The notes under the pieces were generated by a model. It made no database searches, was not told the origin of the DNA, and was given only the letters and a program-made list of their open reading frames with translations. DNA of 23,995 nucleotides from Endozoicomonadaceae bacterium (GTDB lineage: Bacteria > Pseudomonadota > Gammaproteobacteria > Pseudomonadales > Endozoicomonadaceae), in assembly GCA_015163815.1 (NCBI GenBank), contig JAAOIJ010000116.1, positions 1 to 23,995 on the forward strand. Reading direction: 5' to 3'. Of this stretch, positions 23,890 through 23,995 are shown piece after piece. How positions within the stretch are numbered: the stretch's first letter is position 1; every line of letters begins with the position of its first letter. A program made the position numbers and the translations under genes.

Positions 23890-23995
23890 ATATCTAAGCA
23901 ATATGCCTTCCTACTAGAGTCCACTGGTAATGATCATTGTATCTCATCATATCCAGAAAAATATTGAAAATAAGGATTCTCTTTCCAAGTTTTTA
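23890..23995 (-). pseudogene. IS5-family transposase remnant at the window edge
   Basis: The minus strand reads TWKENPYFQYFSGYDEIQ, a stop (TGA), then SLPVDSS in the same frame. This matches the N-terminal 'ENPY-QYF-G---FQ--LP-D-SS' block of IS5-family transposases (recalled consensus). The match fades after SLPVDSS. The in-frame stop and lost downstream sequence mark it as dead. The upstream part lies outside the window. Confidence 0.65.

Noticed and set aside
1..23995. CRISPR array, riboswitch, rRNA or prophage
   Set aside because: No regularly spaced direct repeats, no recognisable riboswitch core before purL or other genes, no rRNA sequence and no phage structural genes were seen.

Overview
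The window is an AT-rich piece of a chromosome, most likely from a gammaproteobacterium that lives in or on a host. Three things point there. The first is a FleQ-type regulator with the pseudomonad-like C-terminal helix-turn-helix. The second is the tig-clpP-clpX order and a tRNA-His with the encoded extra G. The third is a complete Ysc-type export-apparatus operon for a type III secretion system (injectisome), with a class I chaperone at its head. Insertion-sequence debris at both edges and small unknown paralogues suit a genome with relaxed selection. I cannot name the genus.

Layout. Positions 1-521 are IS debris: the 5' part of an IS30-family transposase, its probable inverted-repeat end, and a frameshifted IS5-family remnant it appears to have landed in. 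A 472-bp gene-free stretch follows. Positions 994-4513 (plus strand) hold flagellar genes: fleQ, fliO, flhG/fleN and fliA, with no structural flagellar genes beside them. FleQ keeps its DNA-binding end but has lost nearly every residue needed for sigma54 activation. A perfect palindromic terminator separates fliA from convergent housekeeping genes on the minus strand: prs, clpX, clpP and a divergent, enlarged trigger factor (4555-9250). Two tRNA genes, His and Leu(TAG), lie one base apart at 9379-9541.

Positions 9774-16963 (minus strand) are the secretion operon. It is transcribed from a CesT-like chaperone through sctN, O, P, Q, R, S, T and U, with a terminator beyond sctU. The needle, ring, SctV and translocator genes must lie elsewhere. 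Diverging from it on the plus strand are tadA and purL (17089-21585), both ordinary.

Positions 21766-23854 (minus strand) carry two related genes of unknown function. They share a conserved C-terminal domain of about 100 residues, a hydrophobic helix at the same position, and polar Ser/Thr/Lys-rich N-termini. A short degraded ORF lies between them, and the window ends in another IS5-family remnant. Because the chromosome encodes an injectisome, this pair is the best candidate here for undescribed secreted effectors. That is inference from layout and composition, not from recognised homology.
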